A stretch of 64,000 nucleotides of DNA from Pontibacter rufus (GTDB lineage: Bacteria; Bacteroidota; Bacteroidia; Cytophagales; Hymenobacteraceae). Below the pieces are notes generated by a model. The model searched no databases, was not told the origin of the DNA, and saw only the letters and a program-made list of their open reading frames with translations. The position numbers were made by a program, and so were the translations under genes. The stretch is taken from positions 62,001 to 126,000 of the forward strand of contig NZ_JADQDR010000008.1 of NCBI RefSeq assembly GCF_015694705.1, in the 5' to 3' direction. Of the stretch, positions 1-7,473 are shown piece after piece (the first letter of the stretch is position 1; each line of letters begins with the position of its first letter).

Positions 1-918
1 CGCTTCATGGAAGCCGCAAAGTATAAGCTTCAGTTTGCCCGGATAGGTGTTCATATCGCCAATGGCATACACACCCGGGATATTGGTCGAGTAATCCACT
101 GTGTTTACGACGATGGCATTTTTTTCGAGCTCCAGCCCCCAGTTTTCCAGAGGACCTAATTTAGGCACCAGGCCGAAGAGCGGGATAAAATAATCTGTTT
201 CTATCTGTTGCGGCGTCGCATTGTCAATCATCACCGTTACGTTTTCCAGTTTCCCGTTGCCGTGTACTTCCGATACATTTGATTTCAGGATCAGGTTAAG
301 CTGTCCCTCTTCGGCCAGACTTGCTACTTTATCTGCAGATTCAGGTGCGCCTCTGAAAGTAGTACCGCGGTGTACGAGCGTCAGTTCGCGGCACATGCCC
401 GCCAGATAAATGGACCAATCCAAGGCAGAATCGCCGCCGCCGGCCAGCACCACACGCTTGTCGCGGAACGTTTCGGGGTCCCGCACCATGTAGGTAACGC
501 CATTCCCCTCATACTGCTCCAGGTTTTCGATGGCAGGTTTGCGCGGCTCAAACGAACCCAAGCCACCGGCTATTACCACTGCCTTGCAGGCAATCTGTGT
601 TCCGGCCAAAGTTGTCAGTATAAAAGAGCCGTCTTCCTGTTTGTCCAGGTGCTCTACGCGATCACCCAGGGTGAAAGTAGGGTGAAAAGGCTCGATTTGC
701 TTCTGCAGGTTTTTGACTAAATCGCCAGCCAGTATCTCCGGAAAGCCCGGTATGTCATAAATTGGTTTTTTAGGATAAATTTCGGTGAGCTGGCCTCCTG
801 CAGCAGGAAGCGCATCTACTACATGGCAATGCATTTTGAGCAGCCCTGCTTCAAATACAGCAAAAAGACCCACGGGGCCGGCGCCAACAATGCATATATC
901 CGTTGTTATATTGTTCAT
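1..918 (-). CDS. Ferredoxin/flavodoxin-NADP reductase, type 2 (partial, 3' end outside window)
   Basis: Two-dinucleotide-binding flavoprotein that moves electrons between NADPH and ferredoxin or flavodoxin. I read it in frame from an ATG at 918; the frame stays open to base 1 (306 codons), so the C-terminus is missing. Seen: an N-terminal FAD site GAGPVG at residues 12-17, a second Rossmann motif VVLAGGGDSALDW in the middle, and a late GVYAIGDMNTYPGKLKLI segment typical of the family. The redox-active CxxC of true thioredoxin reductases is absent, which favours the YumC-like ferredoxin-NADP reductase group. The gene lies 114 bases downstream of the DUF72 gene on the same strand. Family assignment is firm; the physiological partner is inferred. 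Confidence 0.88.
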   Translation of the reverse strand, partial: MNNITTDICIVGAGPVGLFAVFEAGLLKMHCHVVDALPAAGGQLTEIYPKKPIYDIPGFPEILAGDLVKNLQKQIEPFHPTFTLGDRVEHLDKQEDGSFILTTLAGTQIACKAVVIAGGLGSFEPRKPAIENLEQYEGNGVTYMVRDPETFRDKRVVLAGGGDSALDWSIYLAGMCRELTLVHRGTTFRGAPESADKVASLAEEGQLNLILKSNVSEVHGNGKLENVTVMIDNATPQQIETDYFIPLFGLVPKLGPLENWGLELEKNAIVVNTVDYSTNIPGVYAIGDMNTYPGKLKLILCGFHEA

Positions 919-1032
919 GAGTGTTGTTTAATAATAAAATGCTGCTGCAAAGATACAGCCGCTGCCGCAGCATCCATAATCTTTTGTTTTTTCTTGTCCG
1001 TACCGGGCAAGGTGCGGCATTATAAATAACGA

Positions 1033-1776
1033 TCACGATTGCGTGATTTGTTCCTGCACCAGTTGCTGCAAACGCAAGGCATTAAAGGCCGCATAACCCA
1101 GTTGATCGTTATCAAAATAAACGTATACAGCCAGGCCGGCCTGCTGCCAGGCCCTGCACTGGTTTGCCCATCCCTGCAGGACATTTTCGCTGTAGCTGCC
1201 GGCATACTTGCCTTCGGGCCCATGCAGGCGCACATACGCAAAATCGGCCGTTATCTCCAGCGGCGACAGGTGATATTCCAGTTCATAAATACAGAAAGCG
1301 GCATTGTGCTGCCGCAGCAAATCCATTACTTCAGGTGCATACCAGCTGTGGTGCCTGAACTCAAAAGTGTAGCGATAGTAAGGCGGGAGCAGCCGCAGGA
1401 AATCCCTTAACCGTTCCAGGTTCAGTTTCCACATGGGCGGCAGCTGAAAAAGTATGGGACCTAATTTCTCTTCGAGTGCATTTATATTGTTGAATAAACG
1501 CGATAAACCCTCCTGCGGCTCCTTTAGCTTTTTCATGTGCGTGATGTAGCGGCTGGCTTTCACAGCAAAAATAAAATCGTCAGGCACAGCGGCACGCCAG
1601 TTCGCGAAAGTCTCAAAGGAGGGCAGCTTGTAAAAAGAATTGTTGATTTCCACGGTCCTGAAAAAGCGGATGTAGTAATCGGTAAAACCCTTTAATTTTA
1701 CTTCCGGCGGATAGAAGTTGCCCATCCAGTGCTTGTAGTGCCAGCCCGAAGTGCCGATGTGTATCTTTTGCTCCAT
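1033..1776 (-). CDS. DUF72 (YecE-like) TIM-barrel protein
   Basis: 247 residues, the usual size for the YecE/DUF72 family, a TIM-barrel fold of unknown reaction. Signature segments are all visible: GTSGWHYKHW at residues 8-17, VEINNSFYKLP, FAVKASRYITH, FQLPP, FEFRHHSWY, YVRLHGPEGKYAGSYS and a final YVYFDND. There is no signal peptide, so it should be cytoplasmic. The first ATG of the frame gives the expected N-terminus. Function in the cell is not known for the family; I make no further claim. Confidence 0.9.
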   Translation of the reverse strand: MEQKIHIGTSGWHYKHWMGNFYPPEVKLKGFTDYYIRFFRTVEINNSFYKLPSFETFANWRAAVPDDFIFAVKASRYITHMKKLKEPQEGLSRLFNNINALEEKLGPILFQLPPMWKLNLERLRDFLRLLPPYYRYTFEFRHHSWYAPEVMDLLRQHNAAFCIYELEYHLSPLEITADFAYVRLHGPEGKYAGSYSENVLQGWANQCRAWQQAGLAVYVYFDNDQLGYAAFNALRLQQLVQEQITQS

Positions 1777-2064
1777 ATATTGCAGTTATTTGTCTGAAAG
1801 AATTTATACTTGGTGCAGGCATAATGAGTTAACATTTTAATCTGATAAGCGGGGTTCTGCTTCTGGGAAGTGGTGCCTTCACGGCAAAGGTATTCTGCTT
1901 TTTTCCACGCAGTTGTCGTTGCCAAAAAACAGGAACCGGCAGTCCATACTTTATCAAATCCGGGAGCAGCCGTAAGGAGTGCTTTTAACAGCTTTGGCAG
2001 AACAAGCCTGCAGCGGCTGCGTTAAAAAGAATGTTATGATCTTAACCCACTAAACGACAAAGCT

Positions 2065-2787
2065 ATGTCAGGAAACTATGAGGATGATTACAGGGATTAT
2101 GGTGCGCGGGAAAACTACGGCAGGCAATATTATGGCAGCCAACGCGGAGGAGGCAGCCAAAATCGCCGCGATGACAGGCAGCACCAGAACAGGCCGGAAT
2201 GGAATGACCGCGGCCGCGACTTCGGCCACAGCCGGTACGATAACAGCAGAGACAGCGACTATAACAACGACTACAACAGCTATCACCTCTACAGGAGAGA
2301 TCAGCAGCAGCGCGGTTCATCTTACGGCAGCGGACAACCCGCTAACTTTGGGGCCAGAGCGCAGGGCGATTACAGCGGCGGAACCCGTTACGGTGAGGGC
2401 GGCGGCACCTATGGCGGCGGCTCCAGCTACGGGCATTCTTATTACGGACAATCCGGCAACCAGGGTACCCGGCGCAACGACTCCGGCAGAGACAGCTACT
2501 ACTCCGAAAATGTGCAGAACGGTTATGGCGACTACATAGATTACAACAGCCGGAACTACGGCAGCTATGGTGATAGTAACAGCGGCAGCGCGTATCGCAG
2601 TGGCGCCAATACGGGCTATAACAGGGGCAACGCCGACTATAACCCTACCGGCTACGGCACAACGCGCTACAACAACCGCGACCTGGACAGGGAACGAAGC
2701 GCCTCCCGTAATTACAACTCCGGCAACCCTAACAACGACGACTACATCAGAAGCAGGTACCGCGAAGACTATAACAGGGAAGTATAA
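2065..2787 (+). CDS. Tyr/Gly/Asn/Arg/Ser-rich low-complexity protein
   Basis: 240-residue protein built almost entirely from Y, G, N, D, R, S and Q, starting MSGNYEDDYRDYG. Tyrosines recur every few residues in contexts such as YGSY, RNYG, NYNS and SGRDSYYS; hydrophobic residues (L, V, I, F) are nearly absent, so no folded core or membrane segment is expected. No signal peptide or known domain is visible. A clearly related gene follows at 3057, and both end in strong hairpins, so the two look like a duplicated pair of separate transcription units. Composition resembles eukaryotic RNA-binding low-complexity (SYG/RGG-like) regions; any role in condensates, RNA binding or stress is inference. 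Codon structure (stop-free frame of high Tyr content, clean ATG at 2065) supports real coding. Confidence 0.75.
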   Translation: MSGNYEDDYRDYGARENYGRQYYGSQRGGGSQNRRDDRQHQNRPEWNDRGRDFGHSRYDNSRDSDYNNDYNSYHLYRRDQQQRGSSYGSGQPANFGARAQGDYSGGTRYGEGGGTYGGGSSYGHSYYGQSGNQGTRRNDSGRDSYYSENVQNGYGDYIDYNSRNYGSYGDSNSGSAYRSGANTGYNRGNADYNPTGYGTTRYNNRDLDRERSASRNYNSGNPNNDDYIRSRYREDYNREV

Positions 2788-2807
2788 GCGAAAGCAGAAG
2801 TATAAGC

Positions 2808-2849
2808 TAAAGTATAAGAGCCGGCAATACAGCTGGCTCTTATACTTTA
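2808..2849. terminator. Hairpin after the first low-complexity gene
   Basis: Perfect 15-bp arms at 2808-2822 and 2835-2849 around a 12-base loop. The arms contain AAGTATAA and its complement TTATACTT, and the right arm ends in a T-rich stretch. It follows the stop at 2787 by about 20 bases. Confidence 0.75.
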
Positions 2850-3056
2850 AAAGGCGCAGGCATGATCCAACCTCAACAGGGCGGACAGCGTTTAGTATAA
2901 AGAGCATCAGGCATGAGGAACCGGATAAATGAGCTTTATACTTCGGGTATTCCTAAGCCAGACCAGAGGTTTTATAAGCAGGCGTTTATACCTTTAAAAT
3001 CCATTATCCTGTGTCCTGATACTTATGTTCTTTTATTTAACCTTAAACAATAAACT

Positions 3057-3677
3057 ATGGAAAGAGATAACCGGGATTTATACTTTCATGGCGGCCTTGG
3101 CGAAGAGAACCGCCGCAACTATGGCCCTGCAGACCGCGACCGTGAAGATTATGGCAGAGCCTACGACCACCGTGATAGAGACCATACTTTCGACAGCGAT
3201 CGTTTCAGAAATTACCAGCGCCGCGACTATGATATGGAGAACAGGTACTACGAAAACATGCGCGGGAACCAGGATAACTTAAGCGATATCCGCCAGAGAT
3301 ACGGCGTTTCCAGCTATAAGGGCAGCGGCTACGGTTATGATTCTGACCGCAACGGCAACTGGCAACAGCAGCGGCGCCACAGCCAGCAGGGCTATGGCTC
3401 GGGCAGGATGGGCGGCTACAGTGGGTCGGCTTTCGGTGGCGCTAACTACAGTGCCCACGGCGACTTTGGCGGTTCTCCGGAATATGGCAACATGAGTGGT
3501 GGTGGCGGCAACCTCAACGATGATGCCTCCTCGTCTGGCTACGGCAGCGGCTACCAGGAAGATGATAACGCCGGCAACTATAATACTTACAGGGGCCAGT
3601 CGATCCACCCCAATTATTCCGGCAGCTACGACAGGGGCGGCTACCGTAACTACGATCCGAATAACAGGTGGCGATAA
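3057..3677 (+). CDS. Second Tyr/Gly/Asn/Arg-rich low-complexity protein
   Basis: 206 residues, beginning MERDNRDLYFHGGLGEENRRNYG and ending with a Tyr/Arg/Asn-rich tail. Composition matches the protein at 2065: many Y, G, R, D, N and S, few aliphatics. The N-terminal third is richer in charged RD/RN pairs, the centre in glycine (SGGGGN, GYGSGY, FGGANY). No signal peptide, membrane segment or recognised domain. The 269 bases separating it from its paralogue hold several AAGTATAA copies and no gene. It ends 6 bases before a 25-bp perfect hairpin. The name is descriptive; I do not recognise a family with a known function. Confidence 0.73.
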   Translation: MERDNRDLYFHGGLGEENRRNYGPADRDREDYGRAYDHRDRDHTFDSDRFRNYQRRDYDMENRYYENMRGNQDNLSDIRQRYGVSSYKGSGYGYDSDRNGNWQQQRRHSQQGYGSGRMGGYSGSAFGGANYSAHGDFGGSPEYGNMSGGGGNLNDDASSSGYGSGYQEDDNAGNYNTYRGQSIHPNYSGSYDRGGYRNYDPNNRWR

Positions 3678-3683
3678 GTTACA

Positions 3684-3736
3684 ATGGTTAAAAGAGCAAA
3701 AGCCTGCTGACAGCAGGCTTTTGCTCTTTTAACCAT
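3684..3736. terminator. 25-bp perfect hairpin terminator
   Basis: Arms 3684-3708 and 3712-3736 are perfectly complementary with a 3-base loop. The right arm contains TTTTGCTCTTTT. It starts 6 bases after the stop of the second low-complexity gene. Confidence 0.85.
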
Positions 3737-4067
3737 AACATCAGAATCCACTTTATACTGCAGGTATGAGATACATGGAAATTGCAATTCCATACTTGAA
3801 ACTAAGTAGCTGTACAAAATTAAGTTAAAGTATAAACAGAGCTGTCATTCCGGAAGAAGCTTATGGGCGTGTGTCACGGGCGCTTATTGAGCAGATATTA
3901 AGTTCTCTGGTAAGATCCCCTCAACAAATACAGAATTTATACTTACAGGAGGACGAATTAGCTTAAGTTAGTTCATCATTAAGGGCAAGTATAACTATAA
4001 CAAGTACTGAACGCGTATGCCTGTTGAGCAGGGAAAGTCTATTAACAGCAGCCATAGGATAGAAATA
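3737..4067. other. Gene-free stretch with a possible coding remnant
   Basis: No complete gene. A 45-codon stop-free run on the plus strand at 3829-3963 (stop at 3964-3966) reads like protein (ends QNLYLQEDELA) but has no ATG. AAGTATAA-type octamers occur at about 3828, 3937 and 3988. The 3' ends of two convergent units face each other here. Confidence 0.4.
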
Positions 4068-4424
4068 TTATAGAGCCTTCCCATTTACAGCATACAATGC
4101 TTCTTTCTCTGTCGTAGCTATCGGAATTACCTTCTCCAGCCCCAGAATATTGAGAACGCTTTTAATTTTTGGCTGAAGTCCGTACAGGAATAACTGCACC
4201 GACCGGTGATTGCAATCGTGGTAAGTAGACAGTACTGCGCCCAGGCCGGCCGATGAAATATAAGTTAAGGCGCTGCAATCGATTAGAACGGCTTTGGATG
4301 TGCTCTTCAGGGCTTCGCTCATGGCCGTATCTGCTACCGGAGAAGTGCTAGCATCCAGCTCTCCTTTTAAACGAACAATAGCTATCTCCCCAAGCTGTTC
4401 TGTTGTAACATCAAACTGTTTCAT
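4068..4424 (-). CDS. STAS-domain anti-anti-sigma-like protein
   Basis: 118-residue single STAS domain of the SpoIIAA/RsbV type, which classically binds an anti-sigma kinase and is switched by serine phosphorylation. Seen: the N-terminal strand EIAIVRLKGELDAST (residues 13-27), the core LIDCSALTYISSAGLG with candidate phospho-serines at 57-58, and a C-terminal LGLEKVIPIATTEKEAL helix-strand. It is the most canonical of four STAS-like genes in the first 15 kb. No kinase, phosphatase or sigma partner is adjacent; the divergent neighbour is a NarL-type response regulator. Target unknown. Confidence 0.88.
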   Translation of the reverse strand: MKQFDVTTEQLGEIAIVRLKGELDASTSPVADTAMSEALKSTSKAVLIDCSALTYISSAGLGAVLSTYHDCNHRSVQLFLYGLQPKIKSVLNILGLEKVIPIATTEKEALYAVNGKAL

Positions 4425-4943
4425 AGCTTGCTCTGTTATAATTCCCTCCGTTCAGCGGGTTGTACTGTTTTCTGCAACTATAAAATGCACTCAGATACAT
4501 GACACAAAACAGTACAACCCAGCCAATGCAGAAATAACTATCATCTTTGTTCTATACGATTACTTCTGAAGTGAGGCAATCGTATGGCATTGTCCGGAAG
4601 CGACACCTGTTTACTTGAATCAAAGATATATCGTCCTGCAACCGAAAGTAAGGAATTAATACGGGAATCATGTTTCGGTAAATACTGAGATTCTTATACC
4701 AGGAGTAAATTATTCTAATAAAATTGGCTATATTGCTGTAGAAAGTATAATTATGCAATTCATTTTAGCTAAGCACACACTGAATTGTACTATTTTTTAG
4801 AAGTAAGGTGTAATTAAACGTTCAGCCTTTATATCTTTAATTGAAAATTACTGATTATGCCGGAGCTGTGTAGCCACACGTTATAAGCGCCGGTACGGGA
4901 ATTTAAATTAAGCCTGAAATTGTACGGTTTTGTAGATAAAGAT
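4425..4943. other. Divergent intergenic region between STAS and response-regulator genes
   Basis: 519 bases, AT-rich, without a credible gene. It must hold the divergent promoters of both neighbours. An AAGTATAA copy lies at about 4742. I could not fix a TAnnTTTG-type promoter with confidence. Confidence 0.4.
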
Positions 4944-5600
4944 ATGATAAGAGTTATACTTACAGATGATCATAAACTAATTAGGGACGGATTGAAAGCG
5001 CTCCTGAATGGCTCTGATACGATAAGCGTGATAGGAGAGGCTGCGGACGGAAATGAGTTGCTGGAACTGCTGCAGAAGGTACAGGCCGATGTTGTATTGC
5101 TGGACATCAACATGCCGGGTAAGAATGGGATAGAAACTACCAGAGAGCTACACTTGCATTATCCTGAGCTAAAAGTACTTGTACTGTCGATGCTCGATCA
5201 TGAGCGATACGTGCATCAGATGATAGAAGCAGGCGCATCGGGTTACGTGCTCAAGAATGCCGGTAAAGAAGAGCTCACGTCGGCCATACAGTTGGTAGCT
5301 GCCGGCGTTACGTACATCAGCCCCGAAGTAGCCATCGACATGCTTAAAAAGTTACAGGTGCCTGATGCGCAGGGTTATCATACCACCGAAGCAGATAAAA
5401 TACCCCGTGACCTGACGAGGCGTGAACTGGAAGTGCTGGCCCTGATATCGGAGGGGTTTACAAACGCCGAAATTGCAGAAAAACTATTTACGAGCAAGCG
5501 CACCGTAGAAACCCACCGCCAGAACCTGCTCGAAAAAACACAAACAAACAACACGGCCACTCTGATCAGATTTGCGCTCAGGAACGGGATTATTTCCTGA
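4944..5600 (+). CDS. NarL/FixJ-family response regulator
   Basis: 218-residue two-domain transcription factor. Receiver domain residues 1-125: acidic pair D8-D9, phospho-acceptor D54 in LLDINMPG, S82 in VLSM and K104 in YVLKNA. The C-terminal LuxR-type helix-turn-helix reads LTRRELEVLALISEGFTNAEIAEKLF and TVETHRQNLL. I chose the ATG at 4944 rather than a TTG at 4920 because the receiver fold begins at MIRVILTDDH. No histidine kinase is in the window, so this is an orphan regulator or is paired elsewhere. A weak hairpin follows the stop. Confidence 0.93.
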   Translation: MIRVILTDDHKLIRDGLKALLNGSDTISVIGEAADGNELLELLQKVQADVVLLDINMPGKNGIETTRELHLHYPELKVLVLSMLDHERYVHQMIEAGASGYVLKNAGKEELTSAIQLVAAGVTYISPEVAIDMLKKLQVPDAQGYHTTEADKIPRDLTRRELEVLALISEGFTNAEIAEKLFTSKRTVETHRQNLLEKTQTNNTATLIRFALRNGIIS

Positions 5601-5608
5601 GTATAAAA

Positions 5609-5640
5609 GAAAAACACCTCTCAAAGAAAAGGTGCTTTTC
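5609..5640 (+). terminator. Probable terminator of the response-regulator gene
   Basis: Ten-base arms (5609-5618 and 5631-5640) with one A-C mismatch. It begins 9 bases after the stop; the right arm ends in GCTTTTC. Confidence 0.5.
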
Positions 5641-6129
5641 TGGAACACTCTGTTGTTTTTAAATAAAACGGGTATGGAAGCGGCCATTCTCTTCCGGTGT
5701 TTACATACGCCGGCTCCGCCATAATTTTATCTTTGACGGCAATATCCATGGTTGGCTACATTGCCTTACTATCCGGTATTACAGTAATTTACAACGTATG
5801 CCGCATTACCAGATTTCTCAGGTTATGCCTAAACTACGTGGCGCATCTGCCAGCCGGATTTATGCATAAGAAAATAATTAACTCATGTTGTGTGATCTAT
5901 AAGAGAGCCCCATCCACCTCTGTAAGATGAGCCGCGCAGGTTGGGTAAAAGGCCTTTGATTTATGATGGCGTGAGTAAATCACCTTATGTTATGTATAAG
6001 GCTGCCTATAGAGGGCTTTTGTATGTATACTTCAGTAGTTGGCCTACACAACAATATGATGCAAAGAATGGAGAAGCTGCTAATGCTTATCAACAAGTAT
6101 GGCAGGGCAGATTCGCTCTACAGTGTGCG
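5641..6129. other. Gene-free stretch
   Basis: 489 bases with short overlapping open frames near 5941-6141 in two phases, neither showing a recognisable protein. One TATACTT octamer relative lies near 6030. I see nothing else I can support. Confidence 0.4.
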
Positions 6130-6534
6130 TCAGTCAATTAAATTTATCCAGTTCAGTGCGGCTTCGTAGGTGGTAAACTGGGCAAAAGCTGTTTTAACTG
6201 TAAACTGCTCGTGTGTTTTTTCTACAATATTTTCATATGCCATATAGGTAAACACATCACTGTTGCCGATACGGGCCAGCTTCCGGAGGTTGGAAGCGAT
6301 AAGAACCGGCGAAACCTCCTTCAGAATCCACCGCTGATCCGTAACAGAAGGGCTGCGCAGCAGGCGGGCATCAACTATCCAGTACCAGATATCCTCCTGC
6401 TGAATAATCTGCAAAAACTGAAGCACGCCTGCCCGCAATTGCTCGCTGCTGACGTCACGGAGCCAGATGGAATGCATCAGGTGCTTTTCCCTGTTTACAT
6501 GAATCCGGATATAATCAGGCGCGTTTTCGGACAT
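6130..6534 (-). CDS. STAS/SpoIIAA-like small protein (degenerate)
   Basis: About 134 residues from the ATG at 6534 (an upstream ATG at 6618 adds a hydrophobic stretch but the fold begins at MSENAPDYIRI). The body shows an alternating strand-helix pattern: IRIHVNREKHLMHSIW, then IWYWIVDARLL, then LRKLARIGNSDVFTYMAYENI and a closing TTYEAALNWI helix. This resembles the SpoIIAA-like family common in Bacteroidota, without the phosphorylatable serine core of true anti-anti-sigma factors. Alternative: a small PAS-like sensor. Function unknown. Confidence 0.6.
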   Translation of the reverse strand: MSENAPDYIRIHVNREKHLMHSIWLRDVSSEQLRAGVLQFLQIIQQEDIWYWIVDARLLRSPSVTDQRWILKEVSPVLIASNLRKLARIGNSDVFTYMAYENIVEKTHEQFTVKTAFAQFTTYEAALNWINLID

Positions 6535-6889
6535 AACAAAAGGCTGGATGCTTGTGCTGCTGTAACTGGTATGATGCAATAAACTTAAAATCCCGCATAA
6601 AACAAAAGCGCCGTACAAAACCGGTTTCCCGCACAGAAACAGTAACGCCTGCTTTCTGAATTTTGTGGCAGGCAGCCGGAAATGCTGGCCCGTTTACCTG
6701 AGCAATAACAGAGAAATGCTGGTATATGCGTATGCGCTTTTAGCTGTTATTTTGCTATAGGTTGCGGCAGCTTAGGTTTATTATCATTCAGGAGCGGTTG
6801 TCCGGTTGCATAAATTATATAAACATGTGCCGTAAAAGTATAACAAATGTTTATGGCTAAGTTTATAGATTTGGAGCATTAATAAAAAC
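6535..6889. other. Divergent intergenic region upstream of the HMA-AraC gene
   Basis: 355 bases, no gene. Contains an AAGTATAA copy at about 6836 and a promoter-like TAGATTTG close to the AraC start. Confidence 0.45.
6866..6873 (+). promoter_or_regulatory. Candidate Bacteroidota -7 element (TAGATTTG)
   Basis: Matches the TAnnTTTG consensus of the Bacteroidota primary sigma factor, 16 bases before the ATG at 6890, implying a very short leader. The -33 partner is poor (GTTTA near 6850), so confidence is moderate. Confidence 0.4.
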
Positions 6890-7465
6890 ATGAGCACGAC
6901 AAAACTATACATTAAAAATATGGTGTGCGACCGCTGCAAAAAGGTGGTGGCAGAAGAACTCACGAAACTGGGCTACCAGGTGCGGGAAATAGATCTGGGC
7001 GAGGCTGAGATCGAAGCTGCCGGTGCGCCGGATCTGCAGGCAATACGGCAGATGCTGGAAGAGAATGGTTTTGAGCTGCTGGATGATCGCAAAACAAAGC
7101 TGATAGAGCAGGTAAAGCTTGCCGTTATTGCCCTGATTCACGACCGGCAGCACCAGGAACTGCACATCAACACATCAGACTATATCGCCCAAAAGGTGGG
7201 ACTGGACTATAATTACCTGAGTTCGCTCTTCTCTTCCTCAGAGGGCCTCACGATTGAGCGGTACGTAATTTTGCAGCGGGTAGAAAAAGCCAAAGAACTG
7301 CTGGTGTACAATGAGTTGAGCCTGAAAGAGATAGCGTACGAGCTGGGCTATAGCAGCGTAGCGCATTTATCGGGACAGTTTAAGAAAATAACCGGCCTTA
7401 CGCCTAGTCATTTTAAACAGGTAAAAGCACAAAAACGCAAGACGATAGATAAAGTGCAGGAATAA
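6890..7465 (+). CDS. HMA-domain AraC-family transcriptional regulator
   Basis: 191-residue fusion. Residues 1-70 look like a heavy-metal-associated (ferredoxin-like) domain: the metal loop MVCDRCKK places C13 and C16 in a CxxC motif, followed by a strand-helix pattern EIDLGEAEIEA and IRQMLEENGFELL. Residues 85-185 form an AraC helix-turn-helix pair: LYNELSLKEIAYELGYSS and LSGQFKKITGLTPSHFK. The combination suggests a regulator that senses a soft metal such as copper directly. No metal transporter is adjacent, so its target operon is elsewhere. Ends 8 bases before the convergent aminopeptidase gene. Confidence 0.87.
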   Translation: MSTTKLYIKNMVCDRCKKVVAEELTKLGYQVREIDLGEAEIEAAGAPDLQAIRQMLEENGFELLDDRKTKLIEQVKLAVIALIHDRQHQELHINTSDYIAQKVGLDYNYLSSLFSSSEGLTIERYVILQRVEKAKELLVYNELSLKEIAYELGYSSVAHLSGQFKKITGLTPSHFKQVKAQKRKTIDKVQE

Positions 7466-7473
7466 CGGCTACT

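Noticed and set aside
370-720. Plus-strand ORF of 116 codons
   Set aside because: It is antisense to the ferredoxin-NADP reductase gene, whose own frame shows clear FAD and NADPH motifs.
2317-2907. Minus-strand ORF of 196 codons
   Set aside because: Val/Ala-rich antisense shadow of the low-complexity gene; repetitive codons keep stops out of several frames there.
4920-4943. TTG start for the response regulator
   Set aside because: Receiver domains begin at the MIRVILTDDH segment, so the ATG at 4944 is preferred.
5941-6141. Two overlapping short ORFs in different phases
   Set aside because: Neither shows a recognisable motif or better composition than the other; no support for either.
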